A stretch of DNA of 64,000 nucleotides from Phaeodactylum tricornutum CCAP 1055/1 (GCF_000150955.2 NC_011675.1:264230-328229), one strand, 5' to 3'. Counted from the stretch's first letter, positions 42,232 to 52,757 are shown. The notes: generated from the sequence alone by a model not told the origin. A program made the numbers and translations.

Positions 42232-44181
42232 TTAAGAGTATCTTACACCAGCAGACCTTAAATGTATCCACCAAACTCCAATATCGTGTAGACGAATCCG
42301 TGACAGTACATGGACGTACGTGCACCAAGCCCTCAACTTCTTAGGCCATGACAAATTGCTTCGCAATGTATCTTTGTAAACGGCTTGCGCTGCGTACTTT
42401 CCACAGACAACAATAGTATTGGTTGGTGATCCCAAACTATAGTCAATGTGCCTCAAGCAGTCATTCATCTACAAAACGGGCAAGAGGTTGAGGGTATACT
42501 GTTTGGATTCAAGTCAGTAAAATAACATAAGAATTGCTTGACTGACCTTGAGCAATAGAAGCATTTGCCGAGGAAGCTTATTCAAAAGTTCAAAGATGTT
42601 TTGCAGGAAACGCTGTGCGTAACCCCGAATCACGGCTTGATCCGCGCGACTGTTTGGCTGGACATTGTGTGTTAACGAGTTCCTTTTTGACCGTTCAATA
42701 ATCTCATCGAAAGGTCGAGCGGTTAACATGGCGGCGAACAAAGTGTACGCTTCATCAATACCTAGACTACGACAGGATTGCTTGATGCCGTCCAAATCCG
42801 CGAGCATTAAACCTTTCCAGAGAGAAGCGTAGCGCAAACGAAAGTCCGTATCAAGCTCCCTGTACAAGCCATGATCAACTAGAACCATTTGCGGCTTACC
42901 CTTGGTATTCTTTCTCAGCAACACATTAGCAGGATGGGGATCGCAATGCACCCAACCGGAAATGAATGCTTGCGAAGAAAACACGGACGAAATCAACTTG
43001 GCGACATCATGTTTGCGCAAGCCGGCTTTTTCGATAGCTTCAATATCCGTCGCTCTAAAACCCTCCTCAAATTCCATGGTCAATACTCGTGCTGATGAAT
43101 GCTGCCATAAAATCTTCGGGACTATGCAATCCAAGCCTGTCTCGCGAATGTCTGCAGCAGCTCGTTCCGCATTCCTGCCTTCGTTTATAAAATCCAATTC
43201 TTTGGGTAATTGCGGAGCTATTTCGTCGGCTATCCAACCCCACTGGAAATCTTGAAATAAACGCTCCGCCATATGAGCAACCGTAACGAGAGCGTGCAGG
43301 TCTCCGGCGCAGGTTTCGCGCAGTCCACGGTGTTGAACCTTGATGGCAAGTTTTCTACCGGTGGTTTTGTCATACGCCACGTGGACTTGGGCAAGCGAGG
43401 CGGACGCAATCGGCACAGGATCGACCCGAGCAAACAATTCGTCCGGTTCGTGTTGAAGCTCCTCGCGGATCACCTGACACACATCTCGGAAATCGGTGCG
43501 TGGAGTGTCGTCGAAAAGAGAGGACAACGTGTCGATATATTCTTGTGGAATAAGGTAGTCCAGGTTGGCTAGATGCTGTCCGATTTTTATGTACACGCCC
43601 TTGTTGCGTCTACACAACTCCAGTAGTCGAGTGGCGGCCTTGCGGTGTAGGAAACTTTTGGAACTACCGAGTTCGTCGAGAGTTTCTTCGGCCTGGGCCA
43701 GCTGGTCGGCCGCGTCGTGCATTCGTTGTCGTTGTTGCTCTTTGCTTTTCAAATTGAGTACGAGATCCTTCGTATCGGTATGGGATGGCTTTGCATAGGC
43801 CGCTTGTGAATCTTCCAACTCTTGCAGCCGCCGCACTTTTTCGGCTTCCCAGTACCGTCGTTCTTCGTCCCGACCGTCGGAATCCGAGCGAGAACTCGAG
43901 CGCCATCTCCATTCGGCCCTTTTATAGTCGGCAGCAATCAAGACTGCCGTCTGTACAAGTCGCCCGGCCCGGGCAACTGCTTCAAGTGTCGGGATTAGAA
44001 CGCTATCAGGGCTCGAAGACGACGGAAATCTCGATTGCGCCGAAGGATCTCCTTCAGTCAGAGTGGAGGGGACATGCCAATGATTCCGGTCCTGGAGTGC
44101 CACGACAGCACCTCCGCCCACAACCACTGTCGTCGTCCCCCAAACGAGTCGTGACTTTTGCAACAAAGCACGTTGTAGCAT
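42232..44181 (-). CDS. ADCK1: ADCK1-type ABC1/UbiB family atypical kinase
   Basis: Exons 42547-44181 and 42232-42468 with a 78-base intron; splicing gives LLLLKMNDCLRHIDYSLG, which completes the family C terminus, and about 623 residues. The ABC1 core has the signature YIKIGQHLANLD (KxGQ), IASASLAQVHVA, LAIKVQHRG, the catalytic WVHCDPHPANVLL and VDHGLYREL. The N-terminal residues are basic and hydroxylated with a membrane-like segment (GTTTVVVGGGAVVAL), as expected for mitochondrial import and inner-membrane anchoring. Members support mitochondrial lipid or coenzyme Q homeostasis; the direct substrate is unknown. The branch assignment to ADCK1 rather than plastid ABC1K proteins rests on the C terminus. 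Confidence 0.88.
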
Positions 44182-44500
44182 ACTTCCAATCTTGTCTGCT
44201 TTGAATAGTATATATATATATGGTGCTGTTTTGCGCTCTCCTACTCACTGTGCTTGGATGATTTCGGCTTGCCGTTATCGATTCTCCCTTCTCAAGCTAC
44301 TATCTCTAACCTCTTCGAAAAGCTTCGAGAAAATCCGTTCGTTTCTGGTCGGGAGTCGGGAAAACCTGTCGGACAATATGATTGGTTGACAGGCGCCTTT
44401 CCCACGTCACACAAGCAACCCCGTTCGTTTATCGAAGGAAAATAAGTGTTCACTGTGAACACAATCGCAGCAGTGTGCGAGTTGCAAGGTGCATTCGACC
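44182..44500. promoter_or_regulatory. Divergent region with a TA run and a 13-base palindrome
   Basis: A TA dinucleotide run at about 44207-44221 lies 26-40 bases upstream of the ADCK1 start codon on the minus strand, so it could act as a TATA element. GTTCACTGTGAAC at 44448-44460 is a perfect 13-base palindrome around the TNACWGTNA core, about 41 bases before the TPR gene start. Confidence 0.4.
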
Positions 44501-45829
44501 ATGATGACACGGACGAGGACGACGCATATCCAACCATTCGCAACATTGGCACGGTTAGGCTCTCTCCGTTTTCTTACGAAACGTTTTAATGTGACCAAGG
44601 CTCGAGCGCTTTCGTCCAAATCGAAACCAATCAGTGATTCCATTTTCCCACATTCCAACACTAGCCTTGGGCTAGAAGCGAGGTTCGTCACTCCGCATCT
44701 GGCCTCCATCACACAGCTTCCAGAAGTAAGCACCGCTTTGGAAAACACGGCATCCTGTTACGCTGCGATAGACCCTTTAAAGCGAGCCGTTGATATTTTT
44801 GGCACCCTACAATCGGGTGGAAACGAACATCGAGCAATCCTGGCGCTGTTGGCGGAATGTCAACAACGTTCTGGGAACTACGACGCAGCAGGCCATACAC
44901 TGATTGAGCTAGAGCAGTTTGTGGCAAACTCTCACAATTTCTTAAATTTCGATGTGGCTTTAGCGCGTGCCAAAACGCTATGGCTCAACGGACAATTCGA
45001 TCAAGCCAAATTGATCTGTGATGAGTTGTTGGAGCAACCAGCGATGGAAGCCTTGCCTTTGCACTACGCTTCAGCCAGAACGGGTCAAGCCTTGGCAAGG
45101 CTACTTTCCTTGGAGACGTTGGATGACGCATTCTCAGTTCGCGATCCGTCCCGCATGGCCGTCAAAACTCTGGAACAGTATCGCCCTGCTTTCTTACCTT
45201 TAGCAGCAGCCGAATTAAATGTGGGTACGACAGAAGCCGTATACGCTCAATTTGTGGGAAATGCCCATGATGTAGAAGTCCCTCTGGATAACGCCATGCG
45301 AGCCTGGAAAAGAGGGTTGACGATTTTGAAGCGTCAATCCAAAGACAAAGTTTCGGTGCCATACTTGGAAGCCTATCTAAACGGCAATATGGCCTGGGGG
45401 TTGCTACAAATGCCGCGACTTCCGAACAATGTTGAACAGGCTTCAGAGTATGCAGCCAATGCCCTAAAAATTCACGACAAAATGTTGGGAGAAATAAATC
45501 GGGAGGGGTTCGCACGCACATTGAATCTTGTAGCCACCTGCTATCACCGAACGAATCAAGCCGTGACCTCCGAAGGATTGTTTCAAACTGCCGTGGATCA
45601 AAAAAAGAATGTCTCGTTCACTGTCAGTACGCAACAAAAAATTGAGCTTCGAGATGTCTTCCGTAGTTATGCAGCACTCTGTCGACAGTGGGAGAAACGT
45701 GAAAACGATGCAGAGAGATTGGAACGGCAATCAAACGACATTGAAAACTCGTTGCCTAATGGTTGGAAAGGGAAATCTAGCATTCATAGTTCCCTTTGGT
45801 TTTGGACGCCATCCTTGTCAAATGGTTGA
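44501..45829 (+). CDS. TPR-like protein, probably mitochondrial
   Basis: The ATG at 44501 gives 442 residues. The first 45 residues are rich in Arg, Thr, Ser and Leu with almost no acid (RLGSLRFLTKRFNVTKARAL), a typical mitochondrial presequence. The rest is helical with tetratricopeptide-like pairs, for example AILALLAECQQRSGNYDAAG, AKTLWLNGQFDQAKLICDEL and ARTLNLVATCYHRTNQAVTS. TPR proteins are assembly or RNA-binding adaptors; no specific partner can be named. Confidence 0.75.
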   Translation: MMTRTRTTHIQPFATLARLGSLRFLTKRFNVTKARALSSKSKPISDSIFPHSNTSLGLEARFVTPHLASITQLPEVSTALENTASCYAAIDPLKRAVDIFGTLQSGGNEHRAILALLAECQQRSGNYDAAGHTLIELEQFVANSHNFLNFDVALARAKTLWLNGQFDQAKLICDELLEQPAMEALPLHYASARTGQALARLLSLETLDDAFSVRDPSRMAVKTLEQYRPAFLPLAAAELNVGTTEAVYAQFVGNAHDVEVPLDNAMRAWKRGLTILKRQSKDKVSVPYLEAYLNGNMAWGLLQMPRLPNNVEQASEYAANALKIHDKMLGEINREGFARTLNLVATCYHRTNQAVTSEGLFQTAVDQKKNVSFTVSTQQKIELRDVFRSYAALCRQWEKRENDAERLERQSNDIENSLPNGWKGKSSIHSSLWFWTPSLSNG

Positions 45830-46107
45830 GCTTGTCGGCATTCTCGCCCTACTCGTGAATGTATACCAATGACAATGAATTGAGAGGATGTCTCGCAGGC
45901 GGCAAAGAAACATATCTGTAGCCACAAGATATGCAAGTGGTGGAGTTTTCATTTCGCTGGTAGTTCAAAGCTCTCGGCCGACCATTGTAAACACCTTGTA
46001 TAGCTTAGCTTTTTAGAAGTACTGCTAGATACTATTTCATACTATCGATACGTAGACCTCACCTGTTCGGCTTTTCACAAGCTGCAGCCAACTGATATAT
46101 CAACACC

Positions 46108-47796
46108 CTATTTTCGAAAATAGCGTCGCATCTTTTTGCCCTTTTTGGGAGTTTTGTGCCTACTGTGCGTTTCGCCCGAAGTGCCCCAGATCTGTGAATT
46201 TGCCAGCTCCCCATCTTGCGAGAATTGGTGCATCATTCTTTGGTTTGCAGTAAGATCTGCAATTTGCTGCTCGAGCTCCTCTATCTGGATTCTACCGTAC
46301 TGGTTCTTACTCGCGAGTTCTTCTTCTATTTGTCGCAGGAGGTTCTTGGTAATTTGTTGCTCGCGGAGCAAGCGCTGGGAAGTTGCCCTATGGTCGGCCT
46401 CCTGGCCTTGGAAGTCTACGAGATCTCGACCTGTACAATCGGTTGCTAATCGAAGCTTTAAAATCTCCTGCCGCAAGGATTCGGTTTGTTCCATTTCTGC
46501 GTGCGTCATCGCGTCCAGATCAACCTCTTTTGCAGTAAGGACTGCTCTTAGTCTGCTTATTTCACCTTCGTAGTGTTGTGCTTGCTCCTCGAGTGCACTT
46601 TGCAAGAGGGCCTCGTATTCCTCACCAAGCATTACGGCTTTTTTTGAATGCTTGTCTTGTTGATTGTAAATTTCATTGTTGTATGCCACAACGTTTGATG
46701 TCCCTCCAGCCGGTGATGGAGATCGCCGCGTCCATGGCCGACAACGTGGCGGCGAGGAGGGACAGTCCAGCAGGTCAACGCGATGTGCGAATTCACCATC
46801 GGTATAGCTCCAAATTCGAAGCGTTGCCAATTCCAATGAAAATGGATGGCCCGTATCCGTGAAATGGATTGCTGCGTGCTTGTTCGAATATCGACCACAG
46901 CCAACGAATCCACATGTCAGGCATACCCATAAAGTTTCTTGCATTGCACAGTCAATACAAAATAGCTTATTCGATTCGTCATTTTGCGCTTTCCAATATT
47001 CTTCGATAACTCGACAGGCAAGGCAGTCAGATGGACTAGGCCAGGCCCGCAAATTTGCTTGATTCGGACACAATATTGAAGAGTTCAAAGACATGGTGGG
47101 TAATGGGCAAAATTTCGAGCACATACTGGTGCTGCGAGGGGGTAGTAAACCTATCCGAGAAGGATCGATCCGATGAAGGCAAACAGGGCAGGTCGGTATG
47201 TCAAAATGCTGAGGAGATAGCGAGGCTGCTTGGGGGCTTTTTATTAGATCTCCCTGCCAGCGGAATGTTACTTGCTCTAGAGCAAGAACTTTCAAAGTAG
47301 CTTGTGGTGCGGTTAGGATGTTCTCACAGTGAGTTGCTTCCAACAATTTCGAAAGGGTAGACGGTGTTTCATTCTGAAGGCCAACTAGAATCACATCTGC
47401 AGGGGCGCGGCTTCCACTTTCTATGTAGAAAATTCCTTTAATAGAAACGTGTTGGACTAAAAAAGAATGTATCTTGGAAAGGAGCTTTCGCGATAACTCC
47501 TTGCTTTCAGGTGGGTGTATTCCGTGAACGAGCTGACGTGATTGTGGCTCCCGGTGCCTATCGAATACGGTGTCAGTGATCGCTGAGGGTAGAAAAATGG
47601 CCGCAAGACGATATTGGGAAGCTGGTATGTCTTGGCGTACAGATCTCGCCGTCAGCCGCAAACTCTTGAATGGGATTAAAAAAATGTCTTCACTGTCGGA
47701 TCCACGGCTCCACATTTTGGTTGAAAGCTCCGTCAGCGAGGACGAGTCGCAATCATCAAAATGAGATAGCGTTACTTCTAGAGAAATCGATGCCAT
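46108..47796 (-). CDS. BRAP: BRAP/BRAP2-like protein with degenerate RING
   Basis: This single-exon gene encodes 562 residues in the BRCA1-associated-protein order. An RRM-like BRAP2 domain is at about 115-185 (KGIFYIESGSRAPADVILVG). The RING position starts CPVCLHRIDPSRIGLL and ends CLACR, but the expected Cys-x-His-x2-His/Cys ligands are replaced by CPNQANL. A ZnF-UBP domain follows, LFCIDCAMQETLWVCLTCGF and VGCGRYSNKHAAIHF, which binds ubiquitin tails. A coiled coil from about 395 and a basic tail (KKGKKMRRYFRK) end the protein. BRAP proteins are E3 ligases that tune Ras/MAPK scaffolding and cytoplasmic retention; ligase activity here is doubtful because of the RING change. Confidence 0.85.
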   Translation of the reverse strand: MASISLEVTLSHFDDCDSSSLTELSTKMWSRGSDSEDIFLIPFKSLRLTARSVRQDIPASQYRLAAIFLPSAITDTVFDRHREPQSRQLVHGIHPPESKELSRKLLSKIHSFLVQHVSIKGIFYIESGSRAPADVILVGLQNETPSTLSKLLEATHCENILTAPQATLKVLALEQVTFRWQGDLIKSPQAASLSPQHFDIPTCPVCLHRIDPSRIGLLPPRSTSMCSKFCPLPTMSLNSSILCPNQANLRAWPSPSDCLACRVIEEYWKAQNDESNKLFCIDCAMQETLWVCLTCGFVGCGRYSNKHAAIHFTDTGHPFSLELATLRIWSYTDGEFAHRVDLLDCPSSPPRCRPWTRRSPSPAGGTSNVVAYNNEIYNQQDKHSKKAVMLGEEYEALLQSALEEQAQHYEGEISRLRAVLTAKEVDLDAMTHAEMEQTESLRQEILKLRLATDCTGRDLVDFQGQEADHRATSQRLLREQQITKNLLRQIEEELASKNQYGRIQIEELEQQIADLTANQRMMHQFSQDGELANSQIWGTSGETHSRHKTPKKGKKMRRYFRK

Positions 47797-48166
47797 TTTG
47801 GTGTTGTACCCTGTTGCATGATGACTCTGACGAAGGGAGAGCTACGCAATCAATTTCAACTATTCTATTGGAGATTATTGTGTATTGTCAAGTCGGAGAC
47901 ACAGCCCTTTCAGGATCGTCGATCCAGTGATACGACATCGGAGGGATTGTGTCCTCTTGTACTTTTAGTGTCACATTGGACGAGAGAAGATTAAAATGTA
48001 AAAACAAACGTCTAAGTATAAATCTCGAGATAAACGAATGTGATTTGAAAGTGGCGCTATCCTGTGTCGAGAGCGCGACGAAGCTGTACAACAACCAAGC
48101 TGAAATCGTATCAAGCTCATGTAACTACTACAGACGACCACAATTGGACCATTAATCTGTCAAGTC
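47797..48166. other. Divergent intergenic region, nothing seen
   Basis: No gene, repeat or recurrent palindrome is seen between the BRAP and the 48167 genes. Confidence 0.4.
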
Positions 48167-48835
48167 ATGAGCTGGTCTCGGGAACATGGGACCAATCGAC
48201 ACCTCAATCCAAAGGAGGAAAAAATTGAAATCCGAGAGGCGTTGAAGAGATCGACTCGTCGGAAGTCGTCCGCTCCGATCATGGCGTATAAAGCCATCCG
48301 ATCTGATACAGCCCCCTCACCCACAAGAGAGCTCGAATGGCCAGAAGAAACAAATAAAGAGCCCGCGACTGAAGAGGATCGCGAGGAAAGAACGAGAATC
48401 CTAGAAGCTCTCAGAACTGCAAAAAACCTGCCCTCTTTATTCGCGGTTTTGAAGGTAGCGAACGAATTCATTTCCACCGAGAAACGACGCCAGCTATCGG
48501 CGTACGAGCAGAGATTGCTGAGAGACGCCACCGTTGCGATTCCTTACCTTATGTACAAGGAAACTGTGGAGCATTTAACGCGACCTCTTTCATTCGGTGG
48601 GCTTGCTTTCTCAGTTGCGAAGGCAAAACAAATCTCCGAGCAGCTATTTAAATCAATTGGGCCTGCATGCTGCTTTCAGTATATGACGGAGAGTACGATA
48701 ACCAGGGAAGGTCATCTGACGAAGAATGAAGCGCGAAAAGTGCTGCCGATTTTGAAACAAGTAGGGTTGGAAGCAAGCTCCAAAGAGGAATCAATCAGAC
48801 GAAAAATCTTAGGTTGCGAGAAAGATGAAAAGTAG
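48167..48835 (+). CDS. Hypothetical basic helical protein
   Basis: This open frame from an ATG encodes 222 residues, rich in Glu, Lys, Arg and Ala, with predicted helices throughout (EEREERTRILEALRTAKNL-like, KRRQLSAYEQRLLRDATVAI). There is no signal peptide or membrane segment. A short block, PLSFGGLAFSVAKAKQISEQ, looks like an ordered helix pair. I recognise no family. Convergent with the rubredoxin gene, 87 bases apart. Confidence 0.55.
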   Translation: MSWSREHGTNRHLNPKEEKIEIREALKRSTRRKSSAPIMAYKAIRSDTAPSPTRELEWPEETNKEPATEEDREERTRILEALRTAKNLPSLFAVLKVANEFISTEKRRQLSAYEQRLLRDATVAIPYLMYKETVEHLTRPLSFGGLAFSVAKAKQISEQLFKSIGPACCFQYMTESTITREGHLTKNEARKVLPILKQVGLEASSKEESIRRKILGCEKDEK

Positions 48836-48922
48836 CTATAGGATGCCTTTTTAATTGCATTAGCATTGCACGCTGCACTAACAAATCGTCGTGAACGCAC
48901 TCTGAACAAAATGCCATCAAAT

Positions 48923-49426
48923 CTACAAGTTGTTTACCGCCCAAATTCCGAAGGCGATAGTAAGGGCTACACCACCGAAGGAGAAAATCAAAATGGGAGC
49001 ATCCCCTCCATCAAGCGTTGTTCCGACTCGATCACCGACCTTTTTCGCATAGCGACGACGGGGCCCAGAACATTGGGGGCAACGGAATCCAGGCCCTTGT
49101 TCTTCAAAGTACATCCCAGCACATTCCGCCTGTCGTCACACAAAAACAGATCGGGGTGAGGATATTCTCATTCTGCGATCGTTTCAGAAACAAGCTCAAC
49201 TCACACGACTATAAATGTATCCACAGTCTTTGCAAACCCATTCTCCCTGCCAAAATTCAGCTGCCTTCGCAGCTTCCTCGGCCTTTGTCCCCTTGGATTT
49301 CTTGTTTCCAAAAACATTAAGAGCGGTGACCGACGGACGAGCAATTCCATTTGGTACTGGTTGGAAGGCGGTTGCGTGAGAAGCAAACAGTAGGCAAATA
49401 AATGCAATGAGGAAGGAATTCATCAT
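48923..49426 (-). CDS. Plastid rubredoxin with C-terminal membrane anchor
   Basis: Exons 49205-49426 and 48923-49129, with a 75-base intron (GTGAGT...GACAG), give about 142 residues; the second ATG at 49423 is an alternative start. The signal peptide FLIAFICLLFASHATA is followed by FQPVPNG: plastid targeting. The rubredoxin iron site is split by the intron: WVCKDCGYIY in exon 1 and FRCPQCSGPRRRY in exon 2, restoring the four Cys ligands. A single C-terminal span (ILIFSFGGVALTIAFGIWAV) should anchor it in the thylakoid. This is the layout of plastid rubredoxins such as RBD1/ENH1, which support photosystem II assembly. The spacing between the two Cys pairs is shorter than in bacterial rubredoxin. 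Confidence 0.85.
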
Positions 49427-49948
49427 GGTGAACCTTGAGTGGAAATTATCGAGTGTGAAGCTAATGGTCTTTCGTAGTCAGGGGCAGAGTTTGGCAGGCA
49501 GTTGGCTAAGAATGAAAGCAAAATCCGCTGTATGTGATGACTTGCGTCAGTGGCGTTGTGAGGCCGTACTGTAAGAGAGCTTACGTCGATATCTACGCGC
49601 TAGAGAGAGAAAGACTTCTACGAAACATGTGATCTTTTCGAGACTCTCCAGCTTCCAAAGATGACAATTTACGAAACCCTTCCTGATCCGATTAACTCGA
49701 AGTGATTGCTGTTGGTATAATTGAGATGGTGTATTGACAGAATGGGGATTACTTATAAATGATACTTTATCCAGTCTGGAAACGGACAGCAAATGGAATG
49801 GAATAATCCTGACGCAGAAGTAGCCGTGTTAGAACTTCGCGTTACACTAATAACGAAAGATGGATGCGATATGTGAACACCCAGGGAAGTGAGATTTCTG
49901 AAAAGGTCTTGACCTCATCCTTTTTTATTACTCGTGATAGTTTCCCTT
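49427..49948. other. Intergenic upstream of rubredoxin
   Basis: GCGTCA at 49544-49549 is the complement of TGACGC, the third form of CO2/cAMP-response element, about 118-123 bases before the rubredoxin start. Nothing else is supported. Confidence 0.35.
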
Positions 49949-51309
49949 TTAAGGGTCGTTTAAGACTTGTTGTTCTCTTGCGAAGCGTTTCAGGAAAGGG
50001 CGCATTTCTTGTTTGCGGGCTGGTCTACGTTTGTTTGCTATGGCGAGCTTGTCGGTCACAAAACTGGCCAGCTCTTCCCGTTCGGATGCCAGCATTTCTG
50101 GCCACGCTTGCGGATACCAAGGTCCGTCTCGTCGGCAGACTTCGTCAGCTGTGCGACCGCCATTGCTTTCGTCCCAGAGAACACTAGGTTCTATCCCATA
50201 GCCCGGTGGAATCACTGCCGAACCGAGATTATAGCGAATACTGTAGCGCCGATAAACATGGCTGAAATTTGCATTTTTGGGTTTTCGATCAAAAGCTACC
50301 GTTCGATGAAAGACCATCTTGTGTGAAAAATTACATCCCCTTGTTTGACATCATATTGTCGTTTCGTTTCTTCCATTCGACGGTGTAAGTGTGGAGCAGA
50401 CGTCTTGATATTGCACGTACCAGATCCAGTTCGGCGCTCAAAGAGGTCGACTGCTGATGTGTAGCCATCACGAGGAAACGAAGTACTCGCGCCTGTTACA
50501 AAATAAGCCTCTTCTCTCCATGTTGCCTTGTGCGAACTGACGGCTAAAGCAAAACCGCCACCTCCTTCCAAAGGCATATCATCAAGTGCAATCCATGCAT
50601 TTATTCCTAGCGCTTCGGGAGTCGCCGGCCAGAATCCGAGATCGTCAACGTGCCATCCACAGGTGTATGGATCGAAGTCTTTCGACAGGAAAATATCCCG
50701 TAAAACTCGCAAACACGGTTTACTCGTTTTTCCTTCTTGGGAGGACCGCGTTCCCGACTCACATTTTTTTACAAGAAAAAGTAGCTCCGCGGCAACTTGA
50801 GATACTCCAGATGCAATCGCTACATCAAAGAATGATGATGTTGTGAATTCATTGGTTTCTGTATGTGATGTCCTTGCATCGTGAAACAGGGCACCATGCT
50901 TGATTGCGTAGAACTGATTACCTGGTCGTATCCGTTTTCCTTCTCGATTCCTTTTTTCCTTGTTGACGATCTGGGCGCTTTCCAAATCCAGTCGGCGGAG
51001 TAGTTTTTCATCGATAAGACCGCGAATTGCAATAACTCCATCCTTCTTGAAAGCATTCCGCATCTCAGCCGTGATATACGGCTGCTGATGAGGATGCACG
51101 GTATATGTCAATGGAGGGCCAATCTCCGGTACGGGACCAAGTGTTGTGTATGGATCTACCGGCTTTGCTGTCAGATCGAGCCAAACGGTGAAGAAAATTG
51201 CACAAAGCAACACACAAAAGGATACCCCCAAAGCGGCAGAAGACTCTCCCAGAACGGCAAGCTGCGAAATGCACGATGGCTGTAAAACAGAAGAAGCCTT
51301 TTCCTTCAT
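49949..51309 (-). CDS. Membrane-anchored PhyH-like dioxygenase with an apparent frameshift
   Basis: The gene reads from the ATG at 51309 to about 50320 in one frame, then continues to a stop at 49949 in another; the join is near 50311-50320. The N terminus has a membrane span (LGVSFCVLLCAIFFTVWL). The dioxygenase core shows KKDGVIAIRGLIDEKLLRRL, the iron ligands in CGWHVDDLGFWP (HxD), GGGGFALAVSSH and VKQGDVIFH. The second frame then continues the same domain with VFHRTVAFDRKP and YRRYSIRYNLGSAVIPPGYG. No intron with usable splice signals fits the switch. One extra G would restore W-x-FHRT. Either the gene is newly broken, or the sequence carries an error. Fe(II)/2-oxoglutarate oxygenase activity is likely for an intact copy. 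Confidence 0.7.
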
Positions 51310-51668
51310 TTCATCAGCTCGCCTATCTTTTGCTGCTTTTTGCTACAAAAAGAACAATTTGTAACATTATAGCATTTGGTTAATGAGAAAAGGATGAACA
51401 CAATGATATGTCAACGTTGATCGCTTTCAGGAGAATGGACACGATTCTACATATTGTGTCTGCTTAATGTCGCATTTGTCAACCTTTTTCTGACGTGTAC
51501 TCCTTTGACTGTGCGGACGAAATCTCCAACAGTGAGGTCGCTAACTGTTAACTCTGAAGTTTTCGAGATTGTTTGATTGCAGACTTTGGACACAAGACAG
51601 ACCGTGACTTGTCCATCCGAAATACGTCTACAGTGAGAGGGCAGTTGCTTCTCTGAAACAAACTTGAA
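51310..51668. promoter_or_regulatory. Divergent region between PhyH-like and RsmJ genes
   Basis: TGACGT lies at 51491-51496 and a TNACWGTNA palindrome at 51542-51550. No gene is supported in this stretch. Confidence 0.35.
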
Positions 51669-52757
51669 ATGAAGATACATAGAGTCCTTTATTCAATTTT
51701 AACACGGGCTCTGGTGTGGCTCCCTTTTCGGTCCAACCAAGTAAGCAGAGAAACCGTCGCGTCCGTAGTGACTTTCTGCTCAGATACCAACGCTGATTGG
51801 GACGAGGGCGCTCTGTCTCGATGTAATCATCAAAACATCTGTGTAGTGAATGGCGACTTCCCCGGTCCAACGGAGGATCTTGTATCCATTTTGCGGTTGC
51901 CTTTGGTCCGGCGAGACGAACTTTGCAACGTCGAAACTGAATCCACATTTTCCCAGGCACTCTCAATTGTCTCGTACCAAAATACTGCTTTCGGAATCAA
52001 CGACTACGCCATTGCTATCCAATCTCTTCAACACGAATTCGAATGTACGAGGAGTAAGAAATCGAGGAATAATGTGAAGACCAAAACAAAACCTTTCTAC
52101 GTGGATTTTTGTCCACCTTTGTCCAGCTCCTTGCGAAGGCGGATTAGCGGTGAAGTGGGTTCAGACTTGCTTCAGAAAGCGATCTCTCCACGAAAGGGAT
52201 TTCCAAACGGTGCCATAATTTATGATTTGACAGCTGGTTTTGGTCAAGACGCATTACTTATGGCTACTGCTGGAGCAAGACGAGTTTACATGGTTGAGCG
52301 TGATCCGATTGTTGCTGTTATGTTGCAAGACGCTCTAAGACGCCTTTCCAACTTAGCCGATGCGGGAGACAACTTTGCGATGGATTTGTCTCCCCGTCTT
52401 TCATTTCAAGCAGGCGATGGACGAGAGGTAGTTCGAAAGCTGCTTGCAGAAAAAGACGCTAGTGTACTACCTGATATTGTTTACCTCGATCCGATGTTTC
52501 CGGCCAGAAAGAAGCAAGCTTCTGTCAAGAAGAACATGCAAATCTTGCATAGCCTTTTAGAAACACAGACTGGAGATAGTATTCTGCGGCAGCGCGACGA
52601 ACTGGAACTTCTGCATACTGCTTTGGAAGCTGCCGGAACAAAGGTCGTTGTCAAGCGCCCTGTTCATGCCTCTCCATTGGGAGGCGCATCAGTCGAGCAG
52701 AAGCCTTCTTACGACATAAGGGCTCCAGTAAATAGATGGGATGTGTACTTAAAATAA
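51669..52757 (+). CDS. rsmJ: RsmJ-type rRNA guanine-N2 methyltransferase
   Basis: This single-exon gene encodes 362 residues. The C-terminal 220 residues match bacterial RsmJ (YhiQ), which methylates a guanine (m2G1516) of 16S rRNA. Visible motifs are IYDLTAGFGQDALLMATAGA (SAM binding), RVYMVERDPIVAVML (acidic loop), DIVYLDPMFPARKKQASVKK (family catalytic DPMFP) and KVVVKRPVHASPL. The N-terminal 140 residues are extra; the first 25 (MKIHRVLYSILTRALVWLPF) are basic and hydrophobic and could be an organelle signal. This family is mainly bacterial, so the gene probably came by transfer and acts on organelle rRNA; that is inference. Confidence 0.88.
   Translation: MKIHRVLYSILTRALVWLPFRSNQVSRETVASVVTFCSDTNADWDEGALSRCNHQNICVVNGDFPGPTEDLVSILRLPLVRRDELCNVETESTFSQALSIVSYQNTAFGINDYAIAIQSLQHEFECTRSKKSRNNVKTKTKPFYVDFCPPLSSSLRRRISGEVGSDLLQKAISPRKGFPNGAIIYDLTAGFGQDALLMATAGARRVYMVERDPIVAVMLQDALRRLSNLADAGDNFAMDLSPRLSFQAGDGREVVRKLLAEKDASVLPDIVYLDPMFPARKKQASVKKNMQILHSLLETQTGDSILRQRDELELLHTALEAAGTKVVVKRPVHASPLGGASVEQKPSYDIRAPVNRWDVYLK

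Noticed and set aside
49864-50326. Plus-strand open frames of 107-119 codons
   Set aside because: They are antisense to the C-terminal part of the PhyH-like gene, which has the conserved dioxygenase residues.
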